From Spirochaetales bacterium (GTDB lineage Bacteria > Spirochaetota > Spirochaetia > Sphaerochaetales > Sphaerochaetaceae), in assembly GCA_022771185.1 (NCBI GenBank), contig JALFCJ010000005.1, positions 1 to 24,737 on the forward strand: a DNA stretch of 24,737 bases, in the 5' to 3' direction. Shown here one piece after another: positions 1-6,713 of the stretch (position 1 is its first letter; the number at the start of each line of letters is the position of its first letter). The position numbers and the translations under genes are program-made. Below the pieces are notes generated by a model. The model did no database searches, was not told where the DNA came from, and saw nothing but the letters and a program-made list of their open reading frames with translations.

Positions 1-121
1 ATTTGCTAAGTTTCTGAGTTTTTATCTTCAACTCAACGCAGACAGGGACCTGAGATTTTCTTCTATCTCTGGTCTGTTTTAGAGTTGTCTTTATGGCTTT
101 ATTCTTTACCTGTCTGTCCAT
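1..121 (-). CDS. TnpB-like RNA-guided nuclease/transposase accessory protein, N-terminal fragment
   Basis: An open frame starts at ATG 119-121 and runs off the left edge of the window (40 codons seen, beginning MDRQVKNKAIKTTL). The basic stretch with RDRRKSQ followed by VELKI, then KLSK, resembles the start of IS605 OrfB/TnpB proteins (typically ...RRKSQxCxxYELK...). The RuvC residues and zinc ribbon would lie outside the window, so function cannot be confirmed. There is no Shine-Dalgarno, but a very good promoter sits right before the ATG, suggesting a leaderless message. The family call is from memory of the N-terminal pattern and is moderately secure only because an IS605-like hairpin lies just upstream. 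Confidence 0.45.
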   Translation of the reverse strand, partial: MDRQVKNKAIKTTLKQTRDRRKSQVPVCVELKIKTQKLSK

Positions 122-126
122 GATTT

Positions 127-155
127 ATTATAGCATTTATAACGATTTATAACAA
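127..155 (-). promoter_or_regulatory. Promoter of the tnpB-like gene, leaderless arrangement
   Basis: On the minus strand, -35 TTGTTA (150-155) and a perfect -10 TATAAT (127-132) are separated by 17 bp. The ATG follows the -10 box after only 5 nt, so the expected start of transcription falls on the start codon. The spacer contains one copy of a 9-bp direct repeat (ATTTATAAC at 135-143 and 145-153 on the plus strand), repeated at a 10-bp period. Confidence 0.5.
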
Positions 156-186
156 TTGAGGCATTCATTTTTTCAGCCTTACATCC

Positions 187-204
187 TCCACCTTCAAAGG
201 TGGA
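187..204. repeat. Palindromic hairpin, probable left-end hairpin of the IS605-like element
   Basis: An 18-bp palindrome, TCCACCTT-CA-AAGGTGGA, lies 66 bp upstream of the tnpB-like start codon. Flanking bases extend the stem (CC/AG, then AGCC/GGCT further out). There is no T tract, so it is not a standard terminator. Confidence 0.6.
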
Positions 205-221
205 AGCTTTACGGCTGTTTT

Positions 222-671
222 TCTGTAAAAGATAAAAATGGCAATAGCGTCTTGATATTTATCGGCTACGAAGTGGAACACTCATTGAAGGTAGCTTTTG
301 ACTTTGATATGTAGAAGCTTTCTGAAGTGTTGAGTGTTATATCCACATCTAAAGCAAAGCCTAAAGTCGATATTGCCTTTACGCTGAAAGACGATAGTGA
401 GATAAAAGAAGAAGTGCTAAGAAATGCTTCAAACAATGCTCGAAAGAAAGCTGAAATACTAGCAAGTACATCTGGCGTGAAACTTGGTAAGCTCATAAGC
501 ATAGACTATAGCTGGAAAGATATTGAGCTATATTCAGATACAAATTATTGCGACTCCAAGCCTATAAGTAAGATGTCAAGTATAGATATAGAGCCGAAAG
601 ATATAAAGATAGAAGGCAGTGTTACTTTTATATGGGAAATAGAGGATGAGCACTCATCCTATGATTTATAA
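222..671 (+). pseudogene. SIMPL-domain (DUF541) protein, truncated and with an in-frame stop
   Basis: One reading frame can be followed from about 222 to the TAA at 669-671, broken by a TAG at 312-314. Before the stop it reads KDKNGNSVLIFIGYEVEHSL, which resembles the mid-part of SIMPL proteins (a 'GYxAxxxLxV' strand). After it comes the usual C-terminal half, including the A..NARKKAEILAS...GVKLGKL helix typical of the family. The first two-thirds of the gene is missing, replaced by the IS605-like element. SIMPL proteins are mostly envelope or periplasmic and of unclear role. A GTG at 327 could restart the last 114 codons, but it has no convincing ribosome site. The gene is best read as dead, disrupted by insertion plus a nonsense mutation. 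It overlaps the convergent lipoprotein gene by 6 bp. Confidence 0.65.
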
Positions 672-1265
672 AGTATCAGTGTTATTAGATTCTTCTTCCT
701 CTGTTTCAGGGGAGGAAGGTTCTTCTTTAGGTTTAAGGGTAGAGTAGAGGAGGGCATAGAATTCGCTGTCGTAAGATAAATACTCGATGGCACTTAGATT
801 TTTGCCGTCGTATAGAAGAATAGCTTTTGCTTCTTCTGTTGCTTTTTCTTTGTATCCTAAAGAGTCGTATAAAGATACCAGCCTTGCTCTTGCATCAAGG
901 TTTCCAGGATTTTTTTCTCTTACGCTTTCAAGTGCTTCTTTCTCTTTTTCTTCTTGTTGAGTGTTTCTATATATAAGAGATTTTAAGTATAGAAAACGAA
1001 TATTATGAGGATAAAGAGATATGCCTTTCTCTACTTCTGTGAGAGCTTTATCATATTCATTCGCTTCAAATAGAGAATAAACATAATTCCACCTTACTCT
1101 CTCGTCTTCATTTTGAGAGAGAAAAGTGGAATATACTTCCGCAGCCTCCATTCCTTTTAATCCCTCAGCACTGGATAGAGTAGAATAATCTTTCTCTGTC
1201 TGACAGGATGAGAAGATAATGGAGACGAGAATAATGACGATACTAATTGAGTACAGTCTTTTCAA
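666..1265 (-). CDS. TPR-type lipoprotein
   Basis: A 199-residue protein begins with a lipoprotein signal peptide (MKRLYSISIVIILVSIIFSSC; lipobox IFSS-Cys21), so it should be lipid-anchored to the inner or outer membrane after signal peptidase II cleavage. Residues about 45-160 are helical repeats with the TPR spacing of W/Y, A, L and P (for example EYDKALTEVEKGISLYP, then a second unit around KEALESVREKNPGN and a third around YKEKATEEAKAIL). The C-terminus is an acidic, Ser/Glu-rich tail. The start is TTG, overlapping the end of the upstream uracil phosphoribosyltransferase-like gene by 23 bp; an AGGTA lies about 8 nt before it. The full signal peptide supports this start. Its partner is unknown; TPR lipoproteins usually scaffold envelope complexes. 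Confidence 0.7.
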   Translation of the reverse strand: MKRLYSISIVIILVSIIFSSCQTEKDYSTLSSAEGLKGMEAAEVYSTFLSQNEDERVRWNYVYSLFEANEYDKALTEVEKGISLYPHNIRFLYLKSLIYRNTQQEEKEKEALESVREKNPGNLDARARLVSLYDSLGYKEKATEEAKAILLYDGKNLSAIEYLSYDSEFYALLYSTLKPKEEPSSPETEEEESNNTDTL

Positions 1266-2295
1266 TTTCGATTACCTGATCTCTATAAAGGTTGACGATG
1301 TTTGAACCATAGTCTGCAATTAGCTGAATCATATTTCTTGGCTCTGGTCCCTTGTCGACACCGTTGAGTCTGTCTCCGGCGTCTCCAAGACCTGGAAGAA
1401 TATAAGCCTGTTCGTTGAGAATAGGATCCATCCAAAGAGTATAGACTTCAGCTTCAGGAATAGCTCTAGTAATTCTTAGAGCACCCTTAAGAGCAGATAT
1501 TACGTTGATGAACTTTATTGACCTTGGCTTTACACCATTCTCTTTGAGGTACTTTACGATAGTGACAAGAGAACCGCCTGTGGCGTTCATCGGGTCAGCG
1601 AATATCAAATCTTTTCCGTTAAGGGATTCCAGATTAAAGAAGGATCTATCCAAATCCAGAACATAATCCATGTTGTATTCTTTCTTGCTTTCATCTCTCT
1701 TGATCTTAAAGAGTGCAAAAGGTGTGATAGTGTCATCTGAAGAGTAGTCCTGGAACTCCTTGCTGATGATCATTGAAGGAAGAAGAGCACCACGAAGCAT
1801 GACACACATTACACTTGAATGAGCCAGTTCATCTACATCTGGAATCTTATGGACAGCGTAGTTTCTGACAGGGTTGGTAACAGGCGTCATTTGAATCATG
1901 GCTCTTTTGTTATTCAGATTCTTGTCTGCAAAAGAGTGTGCGAACATCAATTCATATGCTCTCTGGATATAATACAAGAACTCTTCGTGTCCTGTTTCAG
2001 GGTTTCTCAATTTTGCAATGATTCTACTTGCTTCCCCGTGTTGTTCCCTTGGTGTCTCGAAAGAGTAGACGTGAATTCTATCGTTATTTGAGCAGATTTC
2101 TTTAAGCTTTGCACCGATTTCAGCGGCAGAGTCGCTTAAATCGTCTTTTGCTTTTTTATCTGAGGAATCATTGTCTATTCTTGAGCAGGCATCGAGGCTC
2201 TTATCATAAAGAGCGTGTACAGCTTGGATGTTACTCTTGTCTTCTTCTGTAAGAAAGCCGTCTAAATCTTCGGCATGAAGGATGATTTTGTTCAT
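1243..2295 (-). CDS. Uracil phosphoribosyltransferase-family protein with long N-terminal extension
   Basis: A 350-residue protein whose C-terminal part carries the UPRTase signatures: a PRPP loop ADPMNATGGS (residues 233-242) and the uracil-binding YILPGLGDAGDR (298-309), with an MLRGALLPS stretch (166-173) at the RAG-like position. UPRTase makes UMP from uracil and PRPP in pyrimidine salvage. Ordinary Upp is about 210 residues; here some 130-140 extra residues precede the catalytic part. That extension is helical, charged and unlike any domain I recognise. The PRPP loop has Asn where Leu is usual (DPMLATGG). The start is ATG with a good AGGAGA 6-7 nt upstream and a promoter behind it. It is probably co-transcribed with the overlapping lipoprotein gene. 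Salvage enzyme is most likely; a regulatory or altered-specificity phosphoribosyltransferase is possible. Confidence 0.75.
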   Translation of the reverse strand: MNKIILHAEDLDGFLTEEDKSNIQAVHALYDKSLDACSRIDNDSSDKKAKDDLSDSAAEIGAKLKEICSNNDRIHVYSFETPREQHGEASRIIAKLRNPETGHEEFLYYIQRAYELMFAHSFADKNLNNKRAMIQMTPVTNPVRNYAVHKIPDVDELAHSSVMCVMLRGALLPSMIISKEFQDYSSDDTITPFALFKIKRDESKKEYNMDYVLDLDRSFFNLESLNGKDLIFADPMNATGGSLVTIVKYLKENGVKPRSIKFINVISALKGALRITRAIPEAEVYTLWMDPILNEQAYILPGLGDAGDRLNGVDKGPEPRNMIQLIADYGSNIVNLYRDQVIEIEKTVLN

Positions 2296-2314
2296 ACTGG
2301 TCTCCTTACTTTAT

Positions 2315-2344
2315 ACTATAGTGCCAAGTGCCCTTACTCCTCAA
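2315..2344 (-). promoter_or_regulatory. Promoter of the UPRTase-lipoprotein pair
   Basis: On the minus strand, -35 TTGAGG (2339-2344), an 18-bp spacer and -10 TATAGT (2315-2320) lie about 20 bp before the ATG. The transcript would start just ahead of the AGGAGA ribosome site. The rest of the 202-bp divergent gap to adk (2296-2497) is AT-rich and shows no gene. Confidence 0.5.
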
Positions 2345-2473
2345 TTAGTAATAATGGTAAAGAGAGGCAAAAAGTTAAAAAGAGAATGTGATAAAAAAGG
2401 GTAGTCATTACTTTTTGTTATATTTGAACTCTTTTTTATTATGAATGGACTTTAACGAAAAAAATGATTTTGT

Positions 2474-2479
2474 TAGAAT
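2474..2479 (+). promoter_or_regulatory. Possible -10 box for adk
   Basis: TAGAAT (five of six consensus) lies about 18 nt before the adk ATG, with only a weak TTTAAC 17 bp further upstream. The implied leader would be about 12 nt, barely holding the AAGAGG ribosome site, so the assignment is tentative. Confidence 0.25.
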
Positions 2480-2497
2480 AAAAGAAAGAGGTATAGC

Positions 2498-3127
2498 ATG
2501 AATCTAGTATTTCTTGGCCCTCCGGGAGCAGGTAAGGGCACAATAGCAGCTGTTGCGAAGAACGCATTGGGTGTTCCTCACATCTCTACTGGAGATTTAT
2601 TCAGAGAGAATATAAAGAATGAAACTGAGCTTGGAAAAGAGGTAAAGGCTATTCTTGCTTCTGGTGGTCTCGTTCCAGATTCCGTCACTATAAAAATGGT
2701 TGAAGAAAGACTAAGTAGACGTGACTGTGAGAAGGGATATATCCTTGATGGATTTCCTCGCACTATTCCTCAGGCTGAAGCTCTTTCAAAGATGAGCAAG
2801 GTTGACGGCGTCATCAACTTCGTATTAAGCGAAGAAGAGATTATCAAGCGTCTCAGTGGCAGAAGAATGTGTAAGAGCACAGGTCGCACATATCATATCA
2901 TTTTCAACCCTCCTAAGGTTGAAGGCATTGATGATGAGACAGGTGAAGAGCTTATTCAGAGAGACGACGATAAGCCGGAGGCAATCAAGCATCGCTTGGA
3001 AGTATATAACGAATCTACGGCACCTCTTATCGACTACTATAAGAAGGAAGGTGTTGTCCTCGACCTTATCTGTACTAATGATCCTAAAGAGACAGAAGAG
3101 AATTTCTTTAAGCTTATCAAAAAATAA
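2498..3127 (+). CDS. adk: Adenylate kinase
   Basis: A 209-residue adenylate kinase interconverting ATP + AMP and two ADP in the cytoplasm. It opens with the P-loop GPPGAGKGT (residues 7-15), followed by the AMP-binding HISTGDLFR stretch (about 28-36) and DGFPRT (about 84-89). The LID region (GRRMCKSTGRTYHIIFNPP, then the RDDDKPEAIKHRL helix) is the long bacterial form; it lacks the four-cysteine zinc site seen in many Gram-positive and some spirochaete enzymes, having only one Cys. The length is normal. The start is ATG with AAGAGG about 7 nt upstream. It is divergent from the UPRTase-like gene; the two together make a nucleotide-salvage neighbourhood. It is followed after 63 bp by an amylase gene with its own promoter. 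Confidence 0.97.
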   Translation: MNLVFLGPPGAGKGTIAAVAKNALGVPHISTGDLFRENIKNETELGKEVKAILASGGLVPDSVTIKMVEERLSRRDCEKGYILDGFPRTIPQAEALSKMSKVDGVINFVLSEEEIIKRLSGRRMCKSTGRTYHIIFNPPKVEGIDDETGEELIQRDDDKPEAIKHRLEVYNESTAPLIDYYKKEGVVLDLICTNDPKETEENFFKLIKK

Positions 3128-3144
3128 GGTTATGCGATTAACCT

Positions 3145-3173
3145 ATGACAAAAATCACCCTGGGCTGTAATAT
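3145..3173 (+). promoter_or_regulatory. Promoter of the GH13 gene, between the arms of an inverted repeat
   Basis: -35 ATGACA (3145-3150; five of six), a 17-bp spacer and -10 TAATAT (3168-3173) preceded by TG (extended -10). The expected transcription start is near 3180, immediately before the GGGGTG ribosome site. A 9-bp inverted repeat (3152-3160 and 3180-3188) brackets the -10 box, which suggests a regulator site. Confidence 0.55.
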
Positions 3174-3188
3174 AGTTCGGGGTGATTT
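3152..3188. repeat. 9-bp inverted repeat around the GH13 promoter, probable operator or leader hairpin
   Basis: AAATCACCC (3152-3160) and GGGTGATTT (3180-3188) are perfect reverse complements, 19 bp apart. The left arm lies in the -35/-10 spacer; the right arm covers the expected transcription start and the GGGGTG ribosome site. With the promoter placed as above, only the right arm would be transcribed, so a DNA-binding dimer fits better than an RNA hairpin. If transcripts arrive from adk, the same repeat could fold and hide the ribosome site. Confidence 0.5.
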
Positions 3189-3190
3189 AT

Positions 3191-5041
3191 ATGAATGACA
3201 TTAAAGCTTTTTCTATAGTAAGTTCTGAATTCGTTTCTCCTCTTTTCCCATCCAAGGGAGAGGATGTAAAACTCTCTGTCGCTTTTTCCAGCGCTCCTGA
3301 CGCTGTGTTTATTAAATACGATACAGATATGGGCCTTGTCTTCATGAAAGAGATGGAAAAGGATGGAAAAGTAAACGGGGCTGTGAAATTCTCTCAAACT
3401 GTACCTGTGACTACAGACGGAGAGAAGTTCAGATGGTTCTTCGTATTCTTCAAAGATAATAAAAGCTACTATGTAGGTAAGAAGGGAATAACGAGATATA
3501 CACCTGGCCAAAGCGACCGTTTCTCCATTATTCCTTCTCTGGAAGCTCCAGAATGGGTTGCCTCCTCTACTTGTTATCAGATATTCCCTGATAGATTCTG
3601 TAACGGAGACCCAAGGATTGGCGCAAAAGAAGGGGAGTATGAGTTTGACGGGGGCTCTGTCACTACTCCAAAGTGGACAGATGAACCAAAAGATTGGAAT
3701 GAGAGTAGATGCTGTGACTTCTACAACGGAGACTTAAAAGGCATCGAGGAAAAAGCAGATTATTTATCTGATCTTGGTATCACGGCTGTTTATCTTAACC
3801 CTATATTCTCATCTAAAAGCGTACATAGATATGATACTGTAGATTTCTCCCATATAGATGAGAAGCTTGGCGGAGACGAAGCTCTTGTGAGAATGGTGGA
3901 GACTCTACATAAAAAGGGAATCAGAGTAATCCTCGATATATCTATCAATCATACAGGTCTTGATGCCATCTGGCTTAAGAAGGCAAGAGAAGACAAGAAT
4001 AGCGATGAGCATGACTTTTATTACTTCAACGAGGATGGATCTGTCGCCTGTTGGCAGGACGTGAAGACTCTCCCTCAACTTAGGTATTCTTCCTCTCTAT
4101 TACGAAACTATATGTTTAGAAATGACGATTCCATCATGAAAAAGTTCCTGCTCCCTCCTTTCGATATCGATGCATGGAGACTGGATGTTGCCCCGGAAGT
4201 TGGAAGAAGAGGAGAGGACCAGCTTTGTAAAGATGTATGGAGAGAAGTAAGAACAGAGATGCACAAAGTAAAGAAGGATGTGTACCTAGTAGGGGAAGAC
4301 TGGGATGATACTGCACCATATATGGATGGTGATATCTGGGATGGAACTATGAACTACTATGGAGCTGGCCGCCCTCTTAGAAGCTGGATGGGGCAGAGAG
4401 ACAGGTTCTTGTCTGAAGGGACAGGTCACAGTGCTGGAGAAGAAGAACCTTGGAACGGAGAGGAGGAGAGCGAGGGACTGATGGAAGCTTTGAACTCTGT
4501 CTCCGATCAGAATGTGTTCTTCCAGATGAATCTTTTCGATTCCCACGATACCCCGAGACTTCATAATGACAAAGCTATCTTTGATAGAGATATCTACAAA
4601 GGGGTTGTAATGGCTTTATATATGCTTCCTGGTATGCCAAATCTCTACTATGGAGACGAAGTGCTGCTTGAAGGAAAACTTGGAAGTAATGAAGGTGCAA
4701 GATATCCGATGGAATGGAGAGACGAATATCAGGATAAAGATATGCTTTCCTTCTATAGCGCAATGGGAGAGGCAAGAAAAGAAGAGTGGCTTGGTTTCTC
4801 TTCTTATTCTGTTATGCCTCTGGACGAGAAAGCCTTTGCCATTCTCAGGTTTGTTGAAGGAAAAGCTTTGGTAAGTGTCATTAATAGAGGTGATAGTAGA
4901 GAAGTGTCTCTCCCTCAATTCCTTCTTCCTTCCAAGAAAATAAGTGTGGTTGTGGGAGATGGAAAAGTTACAAGAGAGTGTGATTCATTTAGAATTATAC
5001 TTAAAGATAAAGAAAGCCTATTGATAAGACTTGAAAACTAA
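3191..5041 (+). CDS. GH13 alpha-glucan hydrolase (neopullulanase/cyclomaltodextrinase type)
   Basis: A 616-residue cytoplasmic enzyme (no signal peptide) of the alpha-amylase family. Residues 1-115 form a beta-rich N-terminal domain like CBM34. The catalytic barrel follows, from TCYQIFPDRFCNGD (127-140). Conserved regions: I, DISINH (249-254); II, WRLDVAPE with nucleophile Asp332; III, VGEDWDD with acid/base Glu369; IV, SHDTPR with Asp453. A C-terminal beta domain closes the protein (about 530-616). Domain order and the YQIFPDRF motif point to the GH13_20-like group that hydrolyses cyclodextrins, pullulan or maltodextrins. ATG 3191 is chosen over GTG 3182 because GGGGTG lies 7-8 nt before it and overlaps the alternative start. 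It sits between adk and a secreted repeat protein; no sugar transporter is visible here. Exact substrate is not decidable from sequence alone. Confidence 0.9.
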   Translation: MNDIKAFSIVSSEFVSPLFPSKGEDVKLSVAFSSAPDAVFIKYDTDMGLVFMKEMEKDGKVNGAVKFSQTVPVTTDGEKFRWFFVFFKDNKSYYVGKKGITRYTPGQSDRFSIIPSLEAPEWVASSTCYQIFPDRFCNGDPRIGAKEGEYEFDGGSVTTPKWTDEPKDWNESRCCDFYNGDLKGIEEKADYLSDLGITAVYLNPIFSSKSVHRYDTVDFSHIDEKLGGDEALVRMVETLHKKGIRVILDISINHTGLDAIWLKKAREDKNSDEHDFYYFNEDGSVACWQDVKTLPQLRYSSSLLRNYMFRNDDSIMKKFLLPPFDIDAWRLDVAPEVGRRGEDQLCKDVWREVRTEMHKVKKDVYLVGEDWDDTAPYMDGDIWDGTMNYYGAGRPLRSWMGQRDRFLSEGTGHSAGEEEPWNGEEESEGLMEALNSVSDQNVFFQMNLFDSHDTPRLHNDKAIFDRDIYKGVVMALYMLPGMPNLYYGDEVLLEGKLGSNEGARYPMEWRDEYQDKDMLSFYSAMGEARKEEWLGFSSYSVMPLDEKAFAILRFVEGKALVSVINRGDSREVSLPQFLLPSKKISVVVGDGKVTRECDSFRIILKDKESLLIRLEN

Positions 5042-5087
5042 ATTGTTTACTTCGATTCTCTGTGCAATAATTGAAGTGGAGGAATTT

Positions 5088-6059
5088 ATGAAAAGAATAG
5101 TCCTTATATTGGTATGTTTATTGTCACTATCAATGGTTTTCGCTGCATTCGACAAGAATGAAAGTGACAGACTTTTTTATGTAGAGAATGATTATGAAGC
5201 TGATTTCGCATATTTGTCAGAGGCGCTGAAAAGTGCCACAGACAGTAGTGAGAAGGCTGAAATACTTTGGAGAATGAGCCGCACAAGACTTACTCTTACT
5301 GATGAAAACAAAGAGCGTATGACAGAAGCTGAGAGACTTGCAGGCTATGGAGACTACGGCTCAGACGATAAGCCAAAGAGCGGCGATACTTCATCTGCAT
5401 TCTACTATGCCTATGAATCTCTCAAATGTGCCGAGACTCCAAATGGATACCATTGGAAGGCAAGTGCAGTAGGCAGGGCAGGACAGGAGCATGGAGCTTT
5501 GAACAGCCTTGGAAAAGCAGATCCTATGAGAAAGCTTGAAACAAAGGCTCTTGAAGGTTTCTCTTCATTTCCATTGGAGACAGACAGCTGGTATGTACTA
5601 GCAATCCTATATCGTTCACTTCCTGGAAAACCAATTAGTTTCGGTAATGACAACTTTGCCATCTCTTATATGAGAAAGTGTCTTATGACACAGGATATGG
5701 AGAGGACAAACGGAACTAACTACCTGGAACTAGCAGAAGAGCTATATAAGAGAGATTGGGATGCAAAGAAAAGAGCCAAAGAGTTCCAGTCAATGTTGAA
5801 AAACTGGGATAAGAACCAGAGCAAGGGATGTACAGAGTATAACAAATACTATGAAGGATATCTCTCTCAGCAAGGTTCCCCTTTTTGGGTTGCCGCAGAC
5901 CTATCAAGCATTTCAGATAGACAAGAAGCAATTGCACTCCTGCAGTACGGTATATCAATAATCGATTGGAAATATCCTCAAGTAAAGGGAGATTTGAGAA
6001 AAGCAAAACTAGAGAAAGAGAAAGCAAAGCTTGAAGCTAAGCTGAAAGAATGGACTTGA
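5088..6059 (+). CDS. Secreted helical-repeat (TPR-like) protein
   Basis: A 323-residue protein with a clear Sec signal peptide (MKRIVLILVCLLSLSMVFAA, cleavage after about residue 20), so periplasmic or surface-exposed. The mature part is alpha-helical with TPR-like repeats. The stretch YHWKASAVGRAGQEHGALN, then DPMRKLETKALEGF and SWYVLAILYRSLPG, is reminiscent of the helical repeat arrangement in RMDN/FAM82-type and related bacterial periplasmic TPR proteins. That is a pattern memory, not a proven relationship. The C-terminus is a Lys/Glu-rich helix (about 300-323). GGAGG sits 7 nt before ATG 5088, and the signal peptide starts exactly there, so longer starts were rejected. It follows the GH13 gene by 46 bp, is probably in its transcript, and is closed by a strong terminator. 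Confidence 0.65.
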   Translation: MKRIVLILVCLLSLSMVFAAFDKNESDRLFYVENDYEADFAYLSEALKSATDSSEKAEILWRMSRTRLTLTDENKERMTEAERLAGYGDYGSDDKPKSGDTSSAFYYAYESLKCAETPNGYHWKASAVGRAGQEHGALNSLGKADPMRKLETKALEGFSSFPLETDSWYVLAILYRSLPGKPISFGNDNFAISYMRKCLMTQDMERTNGTNYLELAEELYKRDWDAKKRAKEFQSMLKNWDKNQSKGCTEYNKYYEGYLSQQGSPFWVAADLSSISDRQEAIALLQYGISIIDWKYPQVKGDLRKAKLEKEKAKLEAKLKEWT

Positions 6060-6074
6060 TCCAAAGTAGAACGT

Positions 6075-6108
6075 GGCCACCTGGGAGACTGGGTGGTCTC
6101 TTTTTTTT
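6075..6108 (+). terminator. Rho-independent terminator after the secreted protein gene
   Basis: A GGCCACC/GGTGGTC stem (6075-6081 with 6092-6098, one G-U pair) is followed by a run of eight T (6101-6108). A second, mutually exclusive stem GAGAC/GTCTC (6085-6089 with 6096-6100) abuts the T run directly; either would terminate. It separates the metabolic genes from the division operon. Confidence 0.85.
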
Positions 6109-6181
6109 GCTTCAAATTAGTACCAATAGGACAAAAAGGGTGAAACGATATAGGTTTTTAGAGGAAATTACATAAAAAATG

Positions 6182-6210
6182 TTGAAAAGTGGGATAAAGT
6201 GGGATAAAGT
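6182..6210 (+). promoter_or_regulatory. Promoter of the division operon (PmraZ)
   Basis: -35 TTGAAA (6182-6187; five of six), a 17-bp spacer and -10 TAAAGT (6205-6210). The predicted start near 6217 gives a leader of about 35 nt to the mraZ ATG at 6252. The core promoter is overlapped by the MraZ-type direct repeats. Confidence 0.6.
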
Positions 6211-6214
6211 GTCA
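6190..6214 (+). promoter_or_regulatory. MraZ-box-like tandem TGGGA repeats, autoregulatory operator
   Basis: TGGGA at 6190-6194 and again at 6200-6204, with a degenerate third copy TGTCA at 6210-6214, gives an exact 10-bp period (TGGGA-TAAAG-TGGGA-TAAAG). MraZ of E. coli and mycoplasmas is known to bind TGGGN direct repeats with 5-nt spacers in front of its own gene. The copies overlap the spacer and -10 box, so binding should repress the operon. Confidence 0.7.
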
Positions 6215-6251
6215 TACAAGGATGGGTGATAACCCAACCTCGAGGTATAGG

Positions 6252-6713
6252 ATGCATCTTTTGACAGGTATGTACACAGCAAGGGTTGATGAAAAAGGTC
6301 GCCTTTCTTTGCCTTCACGTCTGAGAGCTGCTCTATCCTCAGAGGAAGTTGTTGTTCTTCCGGGGCTTGATGGAAATCATCTGATGCTGATGACTCCCGA
6401 CTACTTTGAAAATCAGTTTTGTGTCCAAATAATTTCTACTCCTTTGGCACTTATGGACAAAGAAAAAAGGCAGTTGATGAGAAAAATAATATCCCCCGCA
6501 CAGTATCTGGATGTGGACAGCGCCGGAAGAATCAACATCCCCCAGTCTCAAAGAGAGAGTGTAGGAATCGGTAATAAAAGCGAATGCCTGTTGATGGGAA
6601 CCGGATATGCAGTTGAAATCTGGAACCCTGAAGTCTTTGCAAAAGAAGATGAAGACTGTACTGAGTCTGTTTCAGACTTGGCTCAGAAAATATATGAAGA
6701 GGAGAAGAACTGA
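6252..6713 (+). CDS. mraZ: Transcriptional regulator MraZ
   Basis: A 153-residue DNA-binding protein and first gene of the division operon. It has two tandem AbrB-like (SpoVT-type) halves, each with the family's DxxxR turn: DEKGRLSLPSRLR near residue 12 and DSAGRINIP near residue 90. MraZ forms rings and represses its own operon through TGGGN repeats, which are present upstream. ATG 6252 is chosen because GAGG lies 6 nt upstream and because MraZ proteins start a few residues before the TGxYxxxxDEKGR motif; an upstream in-frame ATG at 6222 lacks a ribosome site and would add ten atypical residues. The C-terminal tail is acidic. The stop codon overlaps the rsmH start (TGATG). Confidence 0.93.
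   Translation: MHLLTGMYTARVDEKGRLSLPSRLRAALSSEEVVVLPGLDGNHLMLMTPDYFENQFCVQIISTPLALMDKEKRQLMRKIISPAQYLDVDSAGRINIPQSQRESVGIGNKSECLLMGTGYAVEIWNPEVFAKEDEDCTESVSDLAQKIYEEEKN

Larger units (their letters stand above)
1..218 (-). mobile_element. Left end of an IS200/IS605-type (tnpB) element, cut by window edge
   Basis: The segment holds the start of a minus-strand tnpB-like gene and, upstream of it, a strong palindrome (TCCACCTT/AAGGTGGA at 187-204, with outer AGCC/GGCT arms that extend the stem). Sub-terminal hairpins are the ends recognised by the single-strand transposases of this family. The flanking gene to the right (SIMPL domain) becomes recognisable only just outside the hairpin, which fits an insertion junction near 215-230. 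The exact boundary and target tetranucleotide cannot be fixed without the empty site. No tnpA is visible, so the element may be a tnpB-only type. Confidence 0.45.

Noticed and set aside
312..314. TAG as a recoded sense codon in the SIMPL gene
   Set aside because: The gene is also missing its 5' two-thirds, so simple decay explains the TAG; nothing else in the window suggests recoding.
3128..3143. GGTTA/TAACC hairpin after adk as a terminator
   Set aside because: The stem is only 5 bp and no T run follows.
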